Source: a virus. Taken from it: a stretch of 37,022 bases of DNA. Shown one piece after another: positions 1 to 9,496 of the stretch (positions are counted from its first letter, which is position 1; each line of letters begins with the position of its first letter). Location of the stretch: positions 1 through 37,022 of the IMG/VR virus record IMGVR_UViG_3300048136_000075. One strand, given 5' to 3'. The position numbers and the translations under genes were made by a program. The notes under the pieces were generated by a model that worked only from the letters and a program-made list of their open reading frames with translations, searched no databases and had not been told where the DNA came from.

Positions 1-368
1 CAGATACCACCACGCCATACACTAATACATCGGCAAAGGTTTTGCCTTCTATGGTATTAGTGAATGACTCTCCTTTCGAGAAAGGTAAAGAGATCGTAGG
101 TGCACAATCTGGCGCACGTGCATACGTTGATGATAGCGTAGGTGCGGAAGTGTTCTATCACCAGAATCTATCTACTGGATTCGAACTGTTCCAGATCGGT
201 GAAGCTGTTACGCAGGTTGGTGTTGTTTTGACTGGCGAGATTTCTGATCTAAACCTTAAGAACGTCATCGATCGTTCATATGGCGACGTTCTATATATTG
301 AGAACCGTGCGCGTATTCGACGTGACGAAGAACAACAAGAAGACATTAAGATAGTTATTACTGTATAA
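1..368 (+). CDS. Baseplate wedge protein, gp8-like, C-terminal part (gene begins before the window)
   Basis: The frame is open from the first bases of the window (codons start at position 3) to TAA at 366-368, so only the last about 122 residues are visible. The TTG at 42 is internal, not a real start. The visible end contains the motif [12 protein letters not shown] and finishes in DIKIVITV. This resembles the C-terminus of the gp8 baseplate wedge subunits of marine T4-type phages as I remember them; that is a recollection, not an alignment. In T4, gp8 is a wedge component of the baseplate, and in marine relatives a DUF4815 protein commonly follows it, which is the order seen here. Only 8 bases separate its stop from the next start, so the two genes are probably co-transcribed. 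It could be another wedge protein; the family call is moderate. Confidence 0.5.
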   Translation, partial: DTTTPYTNTSAKVLPSMVLVNDSPFEKGKEIVGAQSGARAYVDDSVGAEVFYHQNLSTGFELFQIGEAVTQVGVVLTGEISDLNLKNVIDRSYGDVLYIENRARIRRDEEQQEDIKIVITV

Positions 369-376
369 GGCATATC

Positions 377-3300
377 ATGATAGATTTTACAAACAAGACG
401 TTCAGAGAAACATACCGCGATTTCTATGACGCGAATGACGGTTACTATCGTGTTCTATACAACTCCGGTCGTGCACTTCAAGCTCGTGAACTAATCGAAC
501 AACAAACAATCATTCAAAAAGAGATTGCGCGATTTGGTCAGAACATCTTCAAAGAAGGTGCGATGGTCAATCCAGGCGGTGCGACTGTTGACAATAACCT
601 AGAATACATCAGGTTGACGCCTAGTAGCGACATTACAAGCGCTTCCGTTGGTGACGTGTTGACTAATGGAGAAATAGAATTTAAAATTCTAGAGATACAT
701 GCTCCTGTTTCCCCTAGCGAACTGGTCCCTTATGGCGAACCGGCAACGTTATATGTACAATACACAAACACTCTAGGTGTAACCAACACTACTAAATCGC
801 CCCGTGTTGATGCGACAGATATTCTTTCTTTCGCTGATGGGGTTGGTGGGGTTAATATGGTCGTGGGTCCGGATACGACCGTTACTGGACCCGACGGCTC
901 GGACTCAGTTATTTTTGCTTCTGGAAAGGCAACTAAAGCACATTTTTCATCGGGCGATTTCTTTGTACAAGGTCATTTTGTTTACTTATCGGCCGAAAGC
1001 GTTTTTATTGACAAGTATAGTGGCACTCCTACAGTAGACTTTGGCTTTAAAATTGAACAGAAAATAATCACCGAGGGCGAAGACGAAAAGTTGTATGATA
1101 ATCAGGGAGAAATCCCTGATAAAACCGCCCCAGGCGCACATCGTTATCAGATTAAACTAATTCCGTCTTCGCGTGAACAGGCGGGAGAAGATAACTTTGT
1201 ATTCGTTGCCCGTATCGTTAACGGTGTCATTACCCGCGAAATCAGCACGTTCGACGCCTACAATCGAGTCAACGACTTACTAGCTCTACGCACCAAAGAA
1301 GAATCTGGTGACTATGTTGTAGAAGAGTTCAGAGCAATCTTTGAAGATATGGATGACGAAACAAGCCTAAACTTAGACGTTACAGAGGGTGTCGCGTACG
1401 TAGACGGATATCGTTTAGAGGTGGGTACTACTGACATCACCGTACCGAAAGCGCGTGAGACGCGAACACAGACTCTAGAGTCGGTGCCTGCTGTATATGG
1501 TAACTGGATCTATATCGACCCAGACCGTACTCAAGGGTTTGGTCAATTAAACACGTTCGGTCTAGTTAATCTATTTGGAGTTTATCAAGGTGTTTCTCAA
1601 GTCTTGGGTTCTGCTCATGTTAGAGGCGTTCAACGAGATGGCGTTGGATACCGTTTGTATATCTTTGACATTAATATGTCAAAAATTGAGTATACTGACA
1701 GCGACGGTCAGACTGTCGTAACTAATGTCCGATTCCCGTTCTCAAGTGTACGTTACCTAGAGGATGAATTTGGGAATGATATCCCACTAAGACCTTTATC
1801 TTTCGATACAGATTCAGATCAAACGCCTCTTACATTTGACACCACACTATATGGAACATCTAATAACGACCTGTTATTCGCATTGCCATATAAATCTCCG
1901 GAACAAAACAGTATTCAATCCGCTTCTTATACATCACAAAAATTTAAAACAGAACAGCCAGTTGGCGGGATAATTACTACTGAAGGTGTTGAATCTTCTA
2001 GTTGGATAATTTCAGAAGTAAACGGACCAATTCTTCAAATCACCCCTACAGAAAATTCTGATAATACATCAACGTATTCCGGATTAGACGACAATAAGAT
2101 GTATGCGATCGCATACTTTAAGCAAGAGTCTATCTCCCCTAAAACAAAAAAAGTCACTACGGGATCGAAAATAATAAATGTGACTCAAGAAACAACGCAT
2201 ATTTCTTTGTCAATTGTCGACGCGATTTCAATAACATCTGTTCAACTAACCGCCGGCGGTACAACTACAGACATCACATTTCAGTTTGATTTAGATGGCG
2301 GTCAACGAGACAACTATTATGATATCGCAAAAGCTTTTGTAAAAGAAGGATACACTATCCCACACGGAACTGGCGTATCAATAGAAATTTCTTTTGAGTA
2401 CTACGAACGTATAGATGGTGGCAAATTCTTTGCTGCGAGCTCATACACTGGACTAGAATATGAAGACATTCCTTCACATACCACAATTAGCAGTGGAGAG
2501 ACAATCTCTTTACGTGACGTGATAGATTTCAGACCAGACCGTCTCTCGAATGGTAACTTTAGTATTTCCGAGCTACCGCAGAACGCCTCCTCAATTATAG
2601 TTGATGAAGTCGATTACTACCTACCGCGTACGGATATTCTTGTAGTGAACGCTACAGACAGTCGTGGAGACATCGGGTTTGGTGAGTTACAAGTTATACA
2701 AGGTCAGTCTGATATCGACCCTCGCGAACCAGAAATTCCCGCAGGATCACTACCATTATACAAGTTTACCTTGAACGCATATACATTTGACCGTTCAGAT
2801 GTCGTAAGTACATTCATTCCTAACCGTCGATTCACGATGAAAGATATCTCTAAGTTATCTGATCGTGTAGAGACTCTATATGAATTGACTGCGCTAAGCT
2901 TCCTTGAGACTAATACAAACGTCTTACAGGTATTAGATGCAAACGGAAACCCTCGTACTAAGGCAGGTTTCATCGCAGACAACTTCAGCACATTAAACTA
3001 TTCTGACGTACATAATCCAGCATACCGCGCATCGGTAGATCCAGACGGACTATTAAGACCGTCATTTGTTGAAAATTCTGTACGATTAAGGTATGATGCG
3101 ACTGACTTGAATAATAAAGTCTCTAAGAAAGGAGACCTTATTACCCTACCACATTCGGATGTGAATATAGTTTCTCAATTGTTAGCGACCGGAACAGACA
3201 ACATCAACCCGTTCGCAGTAATTACTCAAAATGGATTCATGACATTATCTCCGTCTTCTGACGAATGGGTAGAGACGAAACGACTTCCAGATATTATGCA

Positions 3301-5914
3301 GAATGTTGTACGTCGTATCACAACATACTTGCCTACTTTCTTCTCTCGGCCTAATAATAAAATTAGATCGAAAGTCACATCAAAGACGATTCAAGAATTT
3401 ATTGGTGAACGCATCTTAGACGTAGAAATTATTCCGTTCATGCGTTCACGCAAAATTTCATTTAGGGTTCAAGGGTTGAGACCTAACAGTCCTATGTGGG
3501 CATTCTTCGGCAACAAAGACGTAAATGATTGGGTGCGACCAGAGTCTACCTACGTCAACTTCTCTGACGACCCTACTGAATATGGAAATCAGTATGCTAA
3601 CGCGACAGAATATCCTTCAGAGTTGGGCGGTAAAGGTTCTCTAGTGACCGACGATAAAGGTGAGTTGATCGGTTCGTTCTTCTTACCTAATACACCAGAG
3701 ATTAGCTTCCGTACAGGACGTCAAGAATTTAAGTTGCTTGATATCAGTGTAAACAACGAAGAAGACTCTACGGCAGTCAGTCGTGCAGGATACACTTCAG
3801 TTGGTACAATTGAAACCATACAACGCACCATGCGTACAACGCGTGTCGTAGAAACAACTTACTGGCGCGATCCTCTTGCACAGACATTCTTCGTTGATCA
3901 AGTAGAAAACCCTAATGGAATTTTCTTAACGAAAGCACGAGTCTTTGTAGAGAGTAAAGACTCTGTCATCCCTATGCAGGTCCAAATTAGACCAGTAGAA
4001 AATGGAGTACCTACTAATCGAGTTCTACCAGGCTCATCAACGTTTGTTGATCCATCGAATATCAATGTAGTCCCGTTAACAGAAAATACAGATATCGAAG
4101 AAGTTAAAGAATCTCCGACTGAAATCACATTTGAAGAACCGATTTACTTGACACCAGGCGAAGAATATGCTATAGTGCTTCTTGCAGAATCAGTAGAATA
4201 TAATGTCTACACAGCACAGACTTATGAATTTGTCATCGGACCTTCACGTGAGAAACGAGTTTCGCGCCAACCTACGTTGGGTTCTTTGTTCATGTCGCAA
4301 AATGGTTCTACATGGACTCCAGACCAAACAAAGGATTTGATGTTTGAATTAGATCGCGCTGAATTTGACGCTTCGGGTGTGCTGCACCTAGAGAACGCAG
4401 AACTACCAAAGGTCACTTTAATTCAGAGTCCGTTCGAAACTACTGCGAATTCAAATAAAGTCAAAGTACAGCATCAGGGACATGGATTCAGTGCTGGAGA
4501 CTTTGTTACTTTCTCCGACGTTTCTAGTGATGTGGGTGGCATTTCAGCTTCTTCGTTGAACGGTTCGTTTGTTGTGGAAGATGCTGGGTGGCAAGGGTAT
4601 ACTATCACGACATCCGTATCCGCAAACAGTTCCGCTCAAGGTGGTGGTAACAACGTCACTGCAACTCAACAGGTTGTTTATGATCAGTACATTCCTCAAG
4701 TACAATCATTCTCTCCTAACTCCACAAGTATTCAGCCTACAGTAATCAAATCGTTGGCGGGTTCTTATGGAGGCAGTCGTGCATATCAACGGCATTCCTA
4801 TACCCAAGACCCACCTGTATCTAAAGTACAGAGTGTATCACTAAATGATTTAAATGTCAACACTAAACCAAATGTAGTTGCCACATCGGAAAACTCATCA
4901 GAAAAGACATTAAAGTTTAAGTTAGGTATGACAACAGGCGATCCTAAAGTATCCCCTGTGATTGACCTACAGCGTGTTTCGGTTGTTGCCCTAGAGAACG
5001 TTATTGATAACTCAAACGCAACTCAGCACATCACGACGCCTGTGATTATTGATGAACTGTCAGAAGGTCTAAAGATCATTTTTGCCGCCAACCGCGCAAG
5101 AGGCGCAGGTTTCAAAGTTTATGCGAAAACTTCTCTGGATGAAAATGAGTTCTCAGAAGCGGGGTGGTCGTTGATCGAAATCGACACGCCGATGCCTACA
5201 GATGAGAATCCAGATATCTTCCGAGATTACGAGTATACTCTAGACGCAGATCCGTTCACTGTTTTCCAAGTCATGATCGTTATGACATCTGATAATTCAT
5301 CTAAGTCTCCGATGATCACCGACCTCCGTGCACTTTCATTAATTACTGCAAGTGGTCTACAAAAGTTTGGTGTTCCAGTAGATCTCGATTTGAATCCTGC
5401 ACCGGCTCCGGCACCAAGTCCTGAACCAGAACCACAACCAGAACCGGAACCAGAACCAGAACCTGAACCACAACCGGAACCAGAACCTGAACCACAACCA
5501 GAGCCAGAACCGGAGCCAGAACCGGAGCCAGAACCTGAACCAGACTTCTATTCAAGGTCATCTCCGCAATATTACTTCTCTATCGCTCAGGTAGTAGATC
5601 AAGGGACAGAATATAATATCGCTTCAATTTACTGGGACGGTATCTATAAACCTTATGACACAAGTCAAACACAAGGTTTGGATGATACGCAGATCGTTTC
5701 TATTGACGCCAATGATGGATATACCTATTTCAAGGGCGCTCTAGAAGAATTAGATCAAAGCAATCCAGGCATCGCTATATTCTACCATCGCATCTCTAGA
5801 GAGTTGACTCCAGCGCAAAGTTCCGGAACCAGTTCTGAAACTTCAGGCGCAGGTGGTAGCGGGGATAGTACAGGCAGCGATTCTACTCATGGTACCGATG
5901 TGGCGCAACACTAA
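377..5914 (+). CDS. DUF4815-type virion structural protein, large baseplate/tail protein
   Basis: This encodes 1,845 residues from ATG at 377, with AAGG at 367-370 as a reasonable ribosome binding site. The N-terminus ([20 protein letters not shown], then [20 protein letters not shown]) is the signature I associate with DUF4815, a domain of large structural proteins of marine T4-type phages that sit at the baseplate periphery. The body is long, beta-rich and without obvious membrane segments. Near residues 1674-1723 there is a Pro-Glu/Gln dipeptide linker, then a separate C-terminal domain of about 75 residues (starting [15 protein letters not shown]) and a Ser/Gly/Thr-rich tail. Codon use shifts locally around 640-1120 and 1680-2400 (more GGG, ATA and TTA), which hints at exchanged internal domains. 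It probably anchors fibres or acts as a gp9/gp10-like adaptor; the exact role is unknown. Confidence 0.8.
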   Translation: MIDFTNKTFRETYRDFYDANDGYYRVLYNSGRALQARELIEQQTIIQKEIARFGQNIFKEGAMVNPGGATVDNNLEYIRLTPSSDITSASVGDVLTNGEIEFKILEIHAPVSPSELVPYGEPATLYVQYTNTLGVTNTTKSPRVDATDILSFADGVGGVNMVVGPDTTVTGPDGSDSVIFASGKATKAHFSSGDFFVQGHFVYLSAESVFIDKYSGTPTVDFGFKIEQKIITEGEDEKLYDNQGEIPDKTAPGAHRYQIKLIPSSREQAGEDNFVFVARIVNGVITREISTFDAYNRVNDLLALRTKEESGDYVVEEFRAIFEDMDDETSLNLDVTEGVAYVDGYRLEVGTTDITVPKARETRTQTLESVPAVYGNWIYIDPDRTQGFGQLNTFGLVNLFGVYQGVSQVLGSAHVRGVQRDGVGYRLYIFDINMSKIEYTDSDGQTVVTNVRFPFSSVRYLEDEFGNDIPLRPLSFDTDSDQTPLTFDTTLYGTSNNDLLFALPYKSPEQNSIQSASYTSQKFKTEQPVGGIITTEGVESSSWIISEVNGPILQITPTENSDNTSTYSGLDDNKMYAIAYFKQESISPKTKKVTTGSKIINVTQETTHISLSIVDAISITSVQLTAGGTTTDITFQFDLDGGQRDNYYDIAKAFVKEGYTIPHGTGVSIEISFEYYERIDGGKFFAASSYTGLEYEDIPSHTTISSGETISLRDVIDFRPDRLSNGNFSISELPQNASSIIVDEVDYYLPRTDILVVNATDSRGDIGFGELQVIQGQSDIDPREPEIPAGSLPLYKFTLNAYTFDRSDVVSTFIPNRRFTMKDISKLSDRVETLYELTALSFLETNTNVLQVLDANGNPRTKAGFIADNFSTLNYSDVHNPAYRASVDPDGLLRPSFVENSVRLRYDATDLNNKVSKKGDLITLPHSDVNIVSQLLATGTDNINPFAVITQNGFMTLSPSSDEWVETKRLPDIMQNVVRRITTYLPTFFSRPNNKIRSKVTSKTIQEFIGERILDVEIIPFMRSRKISFRVQGLRPNSPMWAFFGNKDVNDWVRPESTYVNFSDDPTEYGNQYANATEYPSELGGKGSLVTDDKGELIGSFFLPNTPEISFRTGRQEFKLLDISVNNEEDSTAVSRAGYTSVGTIETIQRTMRTTRVVETTYWRDPLAQTFFVDQVENPNGIFLTKARVFVESKDSVIPMQVQIRPVENGVPTNRVLPGSSTFVDPSNINVVPLTENTDIEEVKESPTEITFEEPIYLTPGEEYAIVLLAESVEYNVYTAQTYEFVIGPSREKRVSRQPTLGSLFMSQNGSTWTPDQTKDLMFELDRAEFDASGVLHLENAELPKVTLIQSPFETTANSNKVKVQHQGHGFSAGDFVTFSDVSSDVGGISASSLNGSFVVEDAGWQGYTITTSVSANSSAQGGGNNVTATQQVVYDQYIPQVQSFSPNSTSIQPTVIKSLAGSYGGSRAYQRHSYTQDPPVSKVQSVSLNDLNVNTKPNVVATSENSSEKTLKFKLGMTTGDPKVSPVIDLQRVSVVALENVIDNSNATQHITTPVIIDELSEGLKIIFAANRARGAGFKVYAKTSLDENEFSEAGWSLIEIDTPMPTDENPDIFRDYEYTLDADPFTVFQVMIVMTSDNSSKSPMITDLRALSLITASGLQKFGVPVDLDLNPAPAPAPSPEPEPQPEPEPEPEPEPQPEPEPEPQPEPEPEPEPEPEPEPDFYSRSSPQYYFSIAQVVDQGTEYNIASIYWDGIYKPYDTSQTQGLDDTQIVSIDANDGYTYFKGALEELDQSNPGIAIFYHRISRELTPAQSSGTSSETSGAGGSGDSTGSDSTHGTDVAQH
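5396..5545 (+). repeat. Pro-Glu dipeptide repeat linker inside the DUF4815 protein
   Basis: About 50 codons alternate proline with Ala, Glu or Gln (first APAPAP, then runs of EP and QP), encoded by repeated cca-gaa, ccg-gag and cct-gaa units. Synonymous proline and glutamate codons are mixed, so it is not a perfect microsatellite. Such PE/PQ stretches form stiff extended rods in proteins such as TonB (established knowledge). Here the stretch would hold the C-terminal domain away from the body of the protein. Confidence 0.9.
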
Positions 5915-5919
5915 ATCTT

Positions 5920-6153
5920 ATGAATAAACATTTAAAAGTAGAAGGGCATAGTAATTTGGTACGAGACAGTCGTACTGGAGCTATACTAAATACAAACAAA
6001 TCCGAAATAGAAAACGCAAGAAATCGCGATAGAATACATCGAGAGAGACAAAATCAAATAGAATCTCTTACGAAAGATGTCAAAGGATTAAAAGAAGACA
6101 TGAGTCAAATAAAAGACTTGCTCTTAAAATTAGCAGGTGATGCAAATGAGTAA
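5920..6153 (+). CDS. Small coiled-coil virion-associated protein
   Basis: This encodes 77 residues from ATG at 5920, five bases after the preceding stop. No strong Shine-Dalgarno is visible, so translation may be coupled to the upstream gene. The N-terminus carries VEGHSNLVRDSRTGAIL, a motif I recognise from small conserved proteins encoded beside structural genes of marine T4-type phages. Residues about 30-75 are highly charged with heptad-like spacing (IESLTKDVKGLKEDMSQIKD) and should form a coiled coil. The stop at 6151-6153 overlaps the next gene by 8 bases. The function is unknown; a small structural or assembly protein is likely. Confidence 0.75.
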   Translation: MNKHLKVEGHSNLVRDSRTGAILNTNKSEIENARNRDRIHRERQNQIESLTKDVKGLKEDMSQIKDLLLKLAGDANE

Positions 6154-7642
6154 CATACAAGTAGTTAATCTTGCGGACAATATTAACGCAGCTGTTTTGA
6201 AAATAAATCAGAACTTCGATGGTATTGTGACGGGAGATATCCCTTTATCTGGCGGTGTTGACACTGGAGAGACAAATAACATCATTAATAATTATTTGGA
6301 TTCTTCGGTCTTCAACAACTTCATGGAGACGTTCCTAGATTCGAATTATTTCCTAACAGTAATCAACGAAGATTACCTTCAGCAGTTTACGATCAATACA
6401 AACGTAAATGATTCTGATATTCAAGCAAACGCTTCTGCTATCTTTGCATTAGAGTCTCGTATCGATAATACCGACTCTGGGATTCTTGTTTTATCTCAAG
6501 CGCTCATTCAGACACAAGCTTCTTTAGATAGTATGGTTCTCGGTGGAATAGACTCCGACCTTCTCGCGTCAGCTATTGCCAGTGCTAATACTTCAATCAT
6601 CTCGCGTATCGAGGCGAACAGCGATCAACTCGTTTCTTTTGCTGGTATTATCGACAGCGTTGAAAATGACCTATTACTAATCAATTCCGATACCAATGAA
6701 AGAATTGATATTAACACCACTGCAATCTCTGCATTGACTTCTAGGATTGATGTGAACTCAGATGGTCTGAGTGTAGTTCTAGAATCGGTCGACTCTCTAG
6801 GACTTACCTTAGATCAGTTCATTCAGGACGGTATCAACATTACTCCAGAGATGATCGACTCTGCTATGGCAGGGGCAGGAGATACGTTAACGATTCGCAT
6901 GAATGCGGATAGCGACAAACTAGTAATTGAAGCGGCAAAGATTGTAACCTTACAGACTGGACTAGCCGTTGTTGATTCAGATCTAAACACAAGAGTTGAT
7001 GCTTTATCCGATGCGCAATCAGAATTAGTTTCTCGTACAGAGTTTGATTCTTCTGAAAATAGAGTCACTGCACTGGCATCGGACATAACAACTCTTAATA
7101 ACAATGTCTTCGTGACAGATGAGAATGGTAACGTAACGACAGCGGTTGCTGAAGCAACGAGTGCTTTAGAAAGTCAGATCACCACAGTCGATGGTCGAAT
7201 CACTTCAGTTACCAACCAAATGCAGACCGACTTAGTTGCTAAAATTGATAGTGATATCTCACAAGCAACGGAAACGCTTACTGCGTTGATTGACTCGGCA
7301 GGTAATACCACAGCAACGTGGGGTATTGATCTTGTTGCAGGGACTGAGAGCAATCCAAAGGTTGCGGGTATCAAGTTCGGTAACAATGGTACTTCAGCGG
7401 ACTTTGAAATTACTGCTGACACATTCAAGATTCTACCTACAGGTGCGGATTCTGCTTCTGCTGGAGTTGCTCCGTTCAGTGTTACTTCTGAAGGTGTAGA
7501 ACTTTCAGATGCAAAAGTGACGGGTGAAATAGATGTTACCACGTCTGACGCCGACGGGTCTATGAACATCAAAGGAAACTTGATTACGATTAAGGACGCG
7601 AACGACACAACTAGAGTTAAACTTGGTAAATTGACGTTATGA
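6146..7642 (+). CDS. Tail tip/fibre protein with lambda gpJ-like C-terminal region
   Basis: I place the start at ATG 6146 (MSNIQVVNLADNINAAVLKI), because AGGTG at 6135-6139 lies six bases upstream; GTG 6137 and ATG 6140 are also in frame. This gives 498 residues. An N-terminal adaptor of about 90 residues precedes a long coiled-coil region rich in NSD, DSD and IDS motifs (about residues 90-390). The last about 110 residues (NPKVAGIKFGNNGTSADFEI, then FKILPTGADS) resemble the domain at the end of lambda-type host specificity protein J (DUF1983-like), which in siphophages forms the central tail tip. The overlap with both neighbours (8 bases upstream, ATGA downstream) shows tight operon packing. 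It is probably a fibre or tip subunit. The adaptor region looks like those of T4-type marine phages, while the tip domain is of siphovirus style. Confidence 0.65.
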   Translation: MSNIQVVNLADNINAAVLKINQNFDGIVTGDIPLSGGVDTGETNNIINNYLDSSVFNNFMETFLDSNYFLTVINEDYLQQFTINTNVNDSDIQANASAIFALESRIDNTDSGILVLSQALIQTQASLDSMVLGGIDSDLLASAIASANTSIISRIEANSDQLVSFAGIIDSVENDLLLINSDTNERIDINTTAISALTSRIDVNSDGLSVVLESVDSLGLTLDQFIQDGINITPEMIDSAMAGAGDTLTIRMNADSDKLVIEAAKIVTLQTGLAVVDSDLNTRVDALSDAQSELVSRTEFDSSENRVTALASDITTLNNNVFVTDENGNVTTAVAEATSALESQITTVDGRITSVTNQMQTDLVAKIDSDISQATETLTALIDSAGNTTATWGIDLVAGTESNPKVAGIKFGNNGTSADFEITADTFKILPTGADSASAGVAPFSVTSEGVELSDAKVTGEIDVTTSDADGSMNIKGNLITIKDANDTTRVKLGKLTL

Positions 7643-7941
7643 GTTACGGCGTAGAGATTTTTAATGAGTCTGGTCAAACTAGGTTAGGTGTAGACACTTC
7701 TACTTTGGTTTTGGTTGCAAGTGGTTCGGCTACATATGCAGGAACCACTGTGGTTAACGTGACCGTTCCTGCTATCAGTGGATCGGGAACATCTTATGCC
7801 ATACGAACTGGTGGATCAGAAAATGGACTTGCAGGAGAAGTTGTTAAGTTGTCTATGTCAACTCAAACAAATTTGCGTATCGAATGGTTTGCGGGTGCAA
7901 ATTCTTTCGATTATATTTCTTATGCAGTATATCATAGGTAA
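7639..7941 (+). CDS. Small YGxExF-module tail protein
   Basis: This encodes 100 residues and starts at the ATG of an ATGA overlap with the preceding stop. It begins MSYGVEIFNESGQTRLGVDT, the same module that opens the next protein (MGYGLETFNSSGVVQFSTQS). The remainder is beta-rich and ends FDYISYAVYHR. Proteins of this kind are often found beside gpJ-like genes in siphophages and marine phages and are annotated as hypothetical; I know of no established function. The position right after a gpJ-like gene suggests a tail-tip accessory or decoration protein. Shortness, lack of charged clusters and lack of a signal peptide fit a virion component. Confidence 0.7.
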   Translation: MSYGVEIFNESGQTRLGVDTSTLVLVASGSATYAGTTVVNVTVPAISGSGTSYAIRTGGSENGLAGEVVKLSMSTQTNLRIEWFAGANSFDYISYAVYHR

Positions 7942-7946
7942 TTGAA

Positions 7947-8906
7947 ATGGGATACGGTTTAGAAACATTTAATAGTTCGGGAGTGGTTCAGTTCAGTACC
8001 CAATCTGCTACTTTGGTCAAATTTTCTCAGTTTACTCCAACTAATAATCACCCTTTTATGGGTGGTCAACACGTCACGACTTCTGACGGTTTTTTTCTAT
8101 ATGGTTGGGATGGTCCTAATAGTCCAAGTCCTTATTGGACGGGAGATTTTGATATTCCTATTGGATACGACAACACAAAAGTTTTAGTGTTTGCAAGACC
8201 CGTACTTGGGGTTGGTTCAACACAACAAATTCAGGACACTTTGTTAGCTATTAGTGCAGAACCAATTGCACCCCAAACAAACATACCTAGAAGAGTTAGA
8301 ATTTATGCGGCATCCAAAGTCAATGGCAATATGACAGGTAAGTGGGAGTTTTTAATCGCTGCAAAACCCTCAGATGTGACACCACCAGAAACGTCAGACT
8401 ATGGTCTTGAAGTATATGATGGAAATGGTACCGCAGATACAAACCTCACATTTAGTAGTAGGTACCCATTGTTACAAGTGCAACAAGCAGGAACTGTCAA
8501 TTCTTATAATGTAAGCACTTTAAATTTTGATCGTTCGTACATACAAGAGGGTACAACTATAGCGGGCGGTTCCGATTATGCTAATGATGACCCACCTTTC
8601 TGCCTTATATCTAATACAGAATTTTATGGTGAATTTGGCGGCGGTTTAAATCAAAATCCTTCTGGTGCAAGACCCGATCCTAGAAATCCTAGCAGCCCTA
8701 GTGATCCCTTTGACGATGATGGCGGTAAATTTACGATGGCAATGGTTTGGAATATTCTACCGGATGATGGTTCGGGTTCAACTTGGTCTATAAGTACAGG
8801 GTTCCATTTAAGAGAAGTAAATAACGATCCGAATGGCAACACGATTGATTACTATGGTGGCACTGCCTTAGCTCATGACTACCTAACAGTTTTGGAAGGA
8901 AATTAA
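7947..8906 (+). CDS. Two-module YGxExF tail protein, paralogue of the preceding gene
   Basis: This encodes 319 residues from ATG at 7947, five bases after the preceding stop. It contains two copies of the module seen in the 100-aa neighbour: one at residues 1-30 (MGYGLETFNSSGVVQFSTQS) and one near residue 150 (DYGLEVYDGNGTADTNLTFS), each followed by about 120-170 mostly beta-type residues. An Asn/Pro/Asp-rich loop (QNPSGARPDPRNPSSPSDPF) lies near residues 233-252. Codon use is less biased than in the flanking large genes, with AGA, GGG and TTT runs. The next gene begins directly at the following base (TAA then ATG). The role is unknown; it is probably part of the tail-tip cluster. Confidence 0.7.
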   Translation: MGYGLETFNSSGVVQFSTQSATLVKFSQFTPTNNHPFMGGQHVTTSDGFFLYGWDGPNSPSPYWTGDFDIPIGYDNTKVLVFARPVLGVGSTQQIQDTLLAISAEPIAPQTNIPRRVRIYAASKVNGNMTGKWEFLIAAKPSDVTPPETSDYGLEVYDGNGTADTNLTFSSRYPLLQVQQAGTVNSYNVSTLNFDRSYIQEGTTIAGGSDYANDDPPFCLISNTEFYGEFGGGLNQNPSGARPDPRNPSSPSDPFDDDGGKFTMAMVWNILPDDGSGSTWSISTGFHLREVNNDPNGNTIDYYGGTALAHDYLTVLEGN

Positions 8907-9377
8907 ATGTTAAAATCAAATACAAAATGTTTTGTCAATCAACACGGACAGATTGTTAGTCTTATAGAAGTTTATTCTTCTGATGACAATTATGTGGATG
9001 GGACGGTTGACTCTAACGGAATAACTATTCAGTCTTGGGACGAATCTTTAAATGTCGCTAGTGCTCATGAAGCCACTCAAAATTATTATTGGGACGGATC
9101 TTCATGGCAGTCCAGAACCCCCTTTCCTTCTCCGTATCATGTCTGGGAAAATGCATCATGGTCTTTTGACACTGATAGATTCTTTGATAAAGTGCGAAAA
9201 CTAAGAAACGAAAAATTAATGGCATCTGATTGGACGCAGACTGTGTCGGATTCGCCACTAGATTCTGATCAAATAGATACATGGGCAATTTATCGACAAG
9301 AATTACGTAACATCACAGACGTTCTAGAAGGAATTGAAAGTCTGGACGATGTCCCTTGGCCTGATACCCCATCATAA
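8907..9377 (+). CDS. Phage tail assembly chaperone-domain protein (Phage_tail_APC type)
   Basis: This encodes 156 residues from ATG at 8907, directly abutting the previous stop. The C-terminal 60 residues carry the hallmarks of the Phage_tail_APC family: RNEKLMASDWTQTVSDSPL, then TWAIYRQELRNI, and a Trp-Pro pair close to the end. In that family the region is about 60 residues and is often fused to or encoded beside tail fibre genes. The N-terminal 90 residues (SIIEV-like strands, YYWDGSSWQSRTPFPSPYHV) form a small unknown beta domain. It is the last gene of the run, since a terminator follows within 25 bases. A chaperone for folding or trimerising the upstream tip proteins is the most likely role. 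Confidence 0.75.
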   Translation: MLKSNTKCFVNQHGQIVSLIEVYSSDDNYVDGTVDSNGITIQSWDESLNVASAHEATQNYYWDGSSWQSRTPFPSPYHVWENASWSFDTDRFFDKVRKLRNEKLMASDWTQTVSDSPLDSDQIDTWAIYRQELRNITDVLEGIESLDDVPWPDTPS

Positions 9378-9400
9378 ATAATTGTCATAAATAAATTTGT

Positions 9401-9438
9401 AAAATGTGCGAAGACTTCGGTTTCCGCACATTTTTTTT
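9401..9438 (+). terminator. Rho-independent terminator after the baseplate/tail-tip gene run
   Basis: AAAATGTGCG at 9401-9410 pairs with CGCACATTTT at 9425-9434, giving a 10-bp stem around a 14-base loop that may itself fold a little (it contains CTTCGG). A run of eight T residues (9431-9438) overlaps the 3' arm. This is a textbook intrinsic terminator, closely followed by a new promoter. Confidence 0.9.
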
Positions 9439-9440
9439 AT

Positions 9441-9448
9441 TATAAATA
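9441..9448 (+). promoter_or_regulatory. T4-type late promoter (TATAAATA)
   Basis: The octamer TATAAATA is an exact match to the T4 late promoter -10 consensus, which is read by RNA polymerase carrying gp55/gp33 and the sliding clamp. It lies 48 bases before the GTG start at 9497, just behind the upstream terminator. Nearby CATAAATA sequences at 9373 and 9386 lie before the terminator and do not match exactly. Confidence 0.8.
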
Positions 9449-9457
9449 AAGTACGTT

Positions 9458-9475
9458 ATTAACCGTTAATTTCAA
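9458..9475 (+). promoter_or_regulatory. Leader motif ATTAACCGTTAAT-TTCAA (copy 1)
   Basis: A near-palindrome (ATTAAC, C, GTTAAT) followed by TTCAA lies in the presumed 5' leader of the tetrad-repeat gene, 22 bases before its start. A closely similar sequence precedes the fibre gene at 18409. The function is unknown. It could be a small stem, a protein site or a shared translation leader. Confidence 0.4.
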
Positions 9476-9496
9476 CTTTACAAGAGAGCAATTATT

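Noticed and set aside
42-368. A complete 108-aa gene starting at TTG 42
   Set aside because: The frame is open to the window edge without a stop and lacks a ribosome binding site before 42, so it is the end of a longer gene.
6137-6145. GTG at 6137 or ATG at 6140 as start of the gpJ-like gene
   Set aside because: ATG 6146 has AGGTG at a better distance (six bases) and gives the typical N-terminus MSNIQVV; the earlier starts overlap the ribosome binding site.
9373-9393. Two CATAAATA sequences as extra late promoters
   Set aside because: They differ from the T4 late octamer at the first base and lie before the terminator, so transcripts from them would be stopped at once. TATAAATA at 9441 is the better site.
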